Shown: positions 60,517 to 64,000 of the stretch, one piece after another
How positions within the stretch are numbered: the stretch's first letter is position 1
How the letters are laid out: the number at the start of each line of letters is the position of its first letter
Source: JBBDIP01 sp040880305
Lineage (GTDB): Bacteria; Bacillota; Sulfobacillia; Fermentithermobacillales; Fermentithermobacillaceae
Reading direction: 5' to 3'
Assembly (NCBI GenBank): GCA_040880305.1
Contig: JBBDIP010000044.1
Location: forward strand, 28,276-92,275
Length of the DNA: 64,000 bases
Position numbers and translations under genes: made by a program
Notes under the pieces: model-generated
What the model saw: the letters and a program-made list of their open reading frames with translations, nothing else
The model's database searches: none
Told to the model about the DNA's origin: nothing

Positions 60517-61461
60517 GTGGCCAAGATTAGCTGGGTCTTTCCCGGACAGGGCGCGCAGTTCGTCGGTATGGGGAAGGAGCTCTACGAGAGCGACGCAGGA
60601 GCCAGAGCAGTGTTTCAGGCGGCTGACCGTGCGCTGGGTTACTCTTTGTCGGGTATCATCTTCGAAGGTCCCAAAGAGGAACTAACTCTCACGCAAAATG
60701 CCCAGCCCGCGCTGCTTACCGTCAGCATGGCCTGTGTTGCGGTGCTACGGAGGGCAGGCCTTAGGCCGGATATGGTCGCAGGCCTGAGCCTAGGCGAGTA
60801 CACGGCGCTGGCCGCGGCGGGCAGCCTCGAATTTGAGGACGCCGTGGTGCTTACCCACCGGCGCGGGCTCTACATGCAGGAGGCGTGCCCGCCCGATGAG
60901 GGTGCGATGGCCGCGATCCTGGGCTTGTCGTGCGCCGAGGTCGAGGCATTGTGCTACGAGGCGCGCAAGTTTGGCGAAGTGGCGGGAGCCAACTACAACT
61001 GCCCCGGGCAAGTTGTGATCTCCGGACACAAAAAGGCAGTGGACGAGGTGATCAGGCGGGCCGCCGAAATGGGGTCGAGGGCAATACCCTTGGCTGTGAG
61101 CGCTCCGTTTCACTGCGCACTCATGCGGCCGGCGGCTGAGAGGCTCCAAAGAGACCTCGACCAATCGGTCGTGCGCACGCCGTCGATCCCTGTCTACTCC
61201 AACGTACACGGGGAGAGGGTCGCCGATCCCCAAGCCATTCGACGGTCCCTGGTCGATCAGGTAACGCACCCTGTCCTGTGGCAGGTAGACGTTCAGTCAA
61301 TGGTGCGGGACGGAGCGGGCGCGTTCGTAGAGATCGGTCCCGGCAAGACTCTCTCCGGGTTCGGGAAGAGGATCGACGCCACCATCCCGTTTGCCCAGTT
61401 TGCAGGCCCGGACGACCTTCCGGCCGTCCTTGCCTTCACTAGGGAGGCTTTGCTAAGATGA
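60517..61461 (+). CDS. fabD: Malonyl-CoA:ACP transacylase
   Basis: A 314-residue FabD. WVFPGQGAQFVGMG, the nucleophile serine in GLSLGEYTALAA, and the histidine in SAPFHCALM are intact. GTG 60517 follows GGAGGAATCTTCC; the open frame before it is not family sequence. It supplies malonyl-ACP for elongation. Its stop overlaps fabG (ATGA). Confidence 0.94.
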   Translation: MAKISWVFPGQGAQFVGMGKELYESDAGARAVFQAADRALGYSLSGIIFEGPKEELTLTQNAQPALLTVSMACVAVLRRAGLRPDMVAGLSLGEYTALAAAGSLEFEDAVVLTHRRGLYMQEACPPDEGAMAAILGLSCAEVEALCYEARKFGEVAGANYNCPGQVVISGHKKAVDEVIRRAAEMGSRAIPLAVSAPFHCALMRPAAERLQRDLDQSVVRTPSIPVYSNVHGERVADPQAIRRSLVDQVTHPVLWQVDVQSMVRDGAGAFVEIGPGKTLSGFGKRIDATIPFAQFAGPDDLPAVLAFTREALLR

Positions 61462-62210
61462 GTCCCAACCTTGTCGCTCTGGTGACCGGCGCGTCCCGAG
61501 GCATCGGGAGAGCCTGCGCGCTGGAGCTGTCCCGGATGGGTCTAAGAGTTGCCGTCAACTACTCACGTGACGCTGACGGCGCGGCAGCAACCGTGTCTTC
61601 GATCCAGGCTGCCGGCGGGACCGCCCGATCTTTCCAGGCCGACGTTTCCTCCCACGAGGAAGCGAGGCGCCTTGTAGGCGACGTAGAGGGAAAACTGGGG
61701 CCCCTGGAGGTTCTCGTGGCTAACGCGGGGATAACCAGAGACTCGCTCCTCGTGCGGATGTCCGAAGAGGACTGGGACAAGGTGATGGACACCAATCTCA
61801 AGGGGGTGTTTAACGTTGCCAAGTGGGCCGCGAGGTCAATGATGAGGCACAAGTCGGGGCGGATAGTGAGCATCTCATCTGTGGTTGCTCTTACGGGCAA
61901 CCTGGGACAGGCCAACTACTGCGCCTCAAAGGCCGGAGTCATCGGTCTCACGCGAGCCCTGTCTCGCGAGCTTTCGCGGTACAACATCACGGTGAACGCT
62001 GTGGCGCCCGGCTACATCGAAACGGCGATGACCGGCGAGCTCCCCGTGGAGGCCAGAGAAAGGCTTCTCATCGGTATCCCGCTCCAAAGGGCGGGCACAG
62101 CCGAGGACGTAGCGTCCGCAGTGGGGTTCCTATCGTCGGAGCGAGCTTCGTACATAACGGGGCTTGTACTGACCGTCGACGGTGGTATGTCCCTGGGTGC
62201 CCTCACATAG
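61458..62210 (+). CDS. fabG: 3-oxoacyl-ACP reductase
   Basis: A 250-residue short-chain dehydrogenase that reduces 3-oxoacyl-ACP with NADPH. The nucleotide site is TGASRGIGRACA, the catalytic serine is in SISSVVA, and the YxxxK pair in YCASKAGV. ANAGITRDSLLVRM is typical of FabG. It is coupled to fabD by a four-base overlap. Confidence 0.94.
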   Translation: MSPNLVALVTGASRGIGRACALELSRMGLRVAVNYSRDADGAAATVSSIQAAGGTARSFQADVSSHEEARRLVGDVEGKLGPLEVLVANAGITRDSLLVRMSEEDWDKVMDTNLKGVFNVAKWAARSMMRHKSGRIVSISSVVALTGNLGQANYCASKAGVIGLTRALSRELSRYNITVNAVAPGYIETAMTGELPVEARERLLIGIPLQRAGTAEDVASAVGFLSSERASYITGLVLTVDGGMSLGALT

Positions 62211-62235
62211 TGCTAGTGACAAGGAGGTGACACGG

Positions 62236-62484
62236 TTGGCTCAGGATGAGGTTTTTGAGAGAGTAAAGAAGATAATTATCGACCAGCTTGGTGTCGAGGA
62301 TTCTTCGGTCAATATGCAAGCGTCTTTCATAGATGATCTGGGCGCGGATTCGCTTGAGATAGTCGACTTGATTATGGCTTTTGAAGGTGAGTTCGGCATC
62401 ACCATACCCGACGAGGACGCCGAGAACCTTTCGACCGTTAAGGACGCGGTCGAGTACTTGCGGGAGAACACAAAGGAATCATGA
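62236..62484 (+). CDS. acpP: Acyl carrier protein
   Basis: An 82-residue acidic ACP; Ser39 in GADSLEIVDL carries the phosphopantetheine arm made from CoA. TTG 62236 is preceded by a perfect AAGGAGGTGA, in keeping with very high synthesis. It lies between fabG and fabF as usual. Confidence 0.95.
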   Translation: MAQDEVFERVKKIIIDQLGVEDSSVNMQASFIDDLGADSLEIVDLIMAFEGEFGITIPDEDAENLSTVKDAVEYLRENTKES

Positions 62485-62544
62485 AGCGTAAGCGGTCCCG
62501 CGGCGAGCAGAAAGCCGCGGGACACTGCTTTAACGCGGGAGGGC

Positions 62545-63792
62545 GTGGCGGACTTGTCGAACAGGCGCGTAGTCATCACAGGAATGGGCCTCATCACCCC
62601 GATTGGGACAGGCCTTGGGGAGTTTTGGGACAACCTTGTCTCCGGCAAGTCAGGCATCCGGAGGATAACCCGGTTCGACGTCAGCTCATACCCGTGCCAG
62701 ATTGCGGCCGAGGTTGATTTCGACCCGAGCACCCAGATCGACAGGCGCGAAGCCCGGAAGATGGACAGGTTCTGTCAGTTCGCCATCGTCGCGGCCCGCG
62801 AAGCCTTCCATGACGCGGGCTTGAACGGCGCGTTTCGGCCTGAACGCAGCGGGGTCCTCATTGGAACAGGCATCGGCGGAATGGAGACCTTCGAGCGCGA
62901 GACCAGGGTTCTCCACGAAAAGGGTCCCAGCAGGGTGTCTCCGTTCTTCATCCCTATGATGATCGCCAATATGGCGTCAGGGCAGGTCTCCATCGACCTT
63001 GGGCTTAAGGGGCCCATCAACACGGTCGTGACGGCGTGCGCCACCGGCACTAACGCCATCGGGGACGCCTACCAGATAGTATCCCGGGGCGACGCCGACG
63101 TCATGATATGCGGAGGTACCGAGGCGCCCATCACTTCGCTGGCCCTTGCGGGCTTCTCGGCGATGAAAGCTCTATCGACTCAGAACGACCTTGGTCCCGG
63201 CGCCTGCCGCCCGTTTGACCTCAATCGGGACGGGTTCATCATGGGCGAGGGTTCGGGGGTGATTGTCCTCGAGAGCTACGACGACGCGGTCGCCAGAGGG
63301 GCCCACATTTACGCCGAGTTGATTGGGTACGGGATGACTTCTGACGCCTACCACATCACGGCGCCCAGTCCCGAGGGCGAGGGGGCCGCGAGGGCTATGA
63401 AGGCGGCGATGGCTTCCGCCGGCCTGAGACCTGAAGACGTCGACTATGTCAGCGCGCACGGCACCTCCACGCCGGCCAACGATCTGAACGAGACGCGGGC
63501 CATAAAGACCGCGCTTGGCGATAGGGCGGGGGATGTAATGGTGTCTTCCATCAAGTCCATGATTGGCCACCTATTGGGTGCCGCCGGCGCGGTGGAGACC
63601 ATCGCGACCGCTTTGGCGCTGCAAAACGGCGTCGTGCCGCCGACCATGAACTACAACGAGAAAGACCCTGAATGTGACCTGGACTACGTGCCTAACCAGG
63701 CCCGGAAGGCCGATATCAAGGTCGCGCTAAAGAACTCCTTCGGGTTCGGAGGTCAGAATGCGTGTCTAGCATTGAGGAAGTACGAAGCGTAA
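62545..63792 (+). CDS. fabF: 3-oxoacyl-ACP synthase II
   Basis: A 415-residue FabF elongating enzyme. The start RVVITGMGLITPIG, the nucleophile cysteine in VVTACATGTNAIGDA, and two histidines in SAHGTSTPANDLNE and IGHLLGAAG are all present. GTG 62545 follows GGGAGGGC. The gene's last 31 bases overlap rnc in another frame. Confidence 0.94.
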   Translation: MADLSNRRVVITGMGLITPIGTGLGEFWDNLVSGKSGIRRITRFDVSSYPCQIAAEVDFDPSTQIDRREARKMDRFCQFAIVAAREAFHDAGLNGAFRPERSGVLIGTGIGGMETFERETRVLHEKGPSRVSPFFIPMMIANMASGQVSIDLGLKGPINTVVTACATGTNAIGDAYQIVSRGDADVMICGGTEAPITSLALAGFSAMKALSTQNDLGPGACRPFDLNRDGFIMGEGSGVIVLESYDDAVARGAHIYAELIGYGMTSDAYHITAPSPEGEGAARAMKAAMASAGLRPEDVDYVSAHGTSTPANDLNETRAIKTALGDRAGDVMVSSIKSMIGHLLGAAGAVETIATALALQNGVVPPTMNYNEKDPECDLDYVPNQARKADIKVALKNSFGFGGQNACLALRKYEA

Positions 63793-64000
63793 AGAAGGCG
63801 CTGGAAGAAGCGATTTCCGCCCTCCCATCGGACCTTCGGGCGGAGTCGCTGACCCACGTCTCTTACTCCAACGAAAGAGGTCCCGCTTTCCCCTCCAACG
63901 AGCGTTTGGAGTTCCTGGGGGACGCGGTGCTGTATCTCGCGGCTGCCCACCTGCTCTTTGACCGCTTTTTGGAGGCGCCTGAAGGCGACCTCACCCGCAT
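63762..64000 (+). CDS. rnc: Ribonuclease III (3' end outside window)
   Basis: The first 79 codons of RNase III, which cuts double-stranded RNA in rRNA and mRNA processing. The signature NERLEFLGDAVLYL, with the metal-binding glutamate and aspartate, is near residue 46. GTG 63762 has GGAGG nine bases upstream and lies inside the end of fabF. The fabF-rnc order is standard in Bacillota. The dsRNA-binding domain would lie beyond the window. Confidence 0.9.
   Translation, partial: MSSIEEVRSVKKALEEAISALPSDLRAESLTHVSYSNERGPAFPSNERLEFLGDAVLYLAAAHLLFDRFLEAPEGDLTR

Overview
The window is about 60% G+C and reads as a chromosome segment of an anaerobic, endospore-forming member of the Bacillota, probably a deep clostridial lineage. 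Sporulation and germination genes support this: an alpha/beta-type SASP behind a sigma-G-like promoter, the germination protease gpr, ylbJ, and a 27-codon spoVM. So do the Bacillota gene orders gmk-rpoZ-priA-def/fmt-rsmB-rlmN-prpC-prkC-rsgA-rpe and rpmF-fapR-plsX-fabH-degV-fabD-fabG-acpP-fabF-rnc. A tungsten-type aldehyde:ferredoxin oxidoreductase and several radical SAM enzymes point to anaerobic life. TTG and GTG starts are very common. Genus cannot be read from the sequence.

Layout. 1-4.6 kb is a decaying zone: a histidine phosphatase cut by the window edge, a class III aminotransferase broken by an 8-bp loss, a HAD phosphatase reduced to its first 12 codons, an intact GT2 glycosyltransferase, and a collapsed S9 peptidase. 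4.6-11.5 kb is ion transport: a Na/phosphate cotransporter, an ArsR-type metal sensor with a P1B Zn/Cd ATPase, and a Ca-type P2 ATPase. 11.5-13.8 kb (minus strand) holds a flavin/iron-sulfur redox pair. 13.8-21.9 kb holds a glycogen debranching enzyme, a GT4 glycosyltransferase, an ABC exporter, UppP, an L,D-transpeptidase and a second histidine phosphatase.

21.9-22.4 kb is a non-coding interval between convergent genes. It carries six 52-bp tandem units, each with a palindrome, followed by a second structured element. This is the least explained signal in the window. 22.4-26.4 kb is a tungsten-enzyme module: radical SAM/SPASM maturase, frameshifted four-cluster ferredoxin, AOR and MoaD-like protein. 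26.4-32.5 kb holds ylzJ-tepA and an alpha-glucan set (GH57, DUF4912, GH15, a lone starch-binding domain).

32.6-50 kb is the housekeeping core from an actinobacterial-type IHF and remA through recG. Two proteins stand out: a PriA homologue that has lost its ATPase motifs but kept all its zinc cysteines, and a peptide deformylase fused to methionyl-tRNA formyltransferase. 50-56 kb holds spore genes (SASP, gpr, ylbJ), coaD and a Lon-like secreted protease lacking its PDZ domain. 56-64 kb is the fatty-acid synthesis operon under FapR, with a recognisable promoter and FapR operator, ending in a partial rnc.
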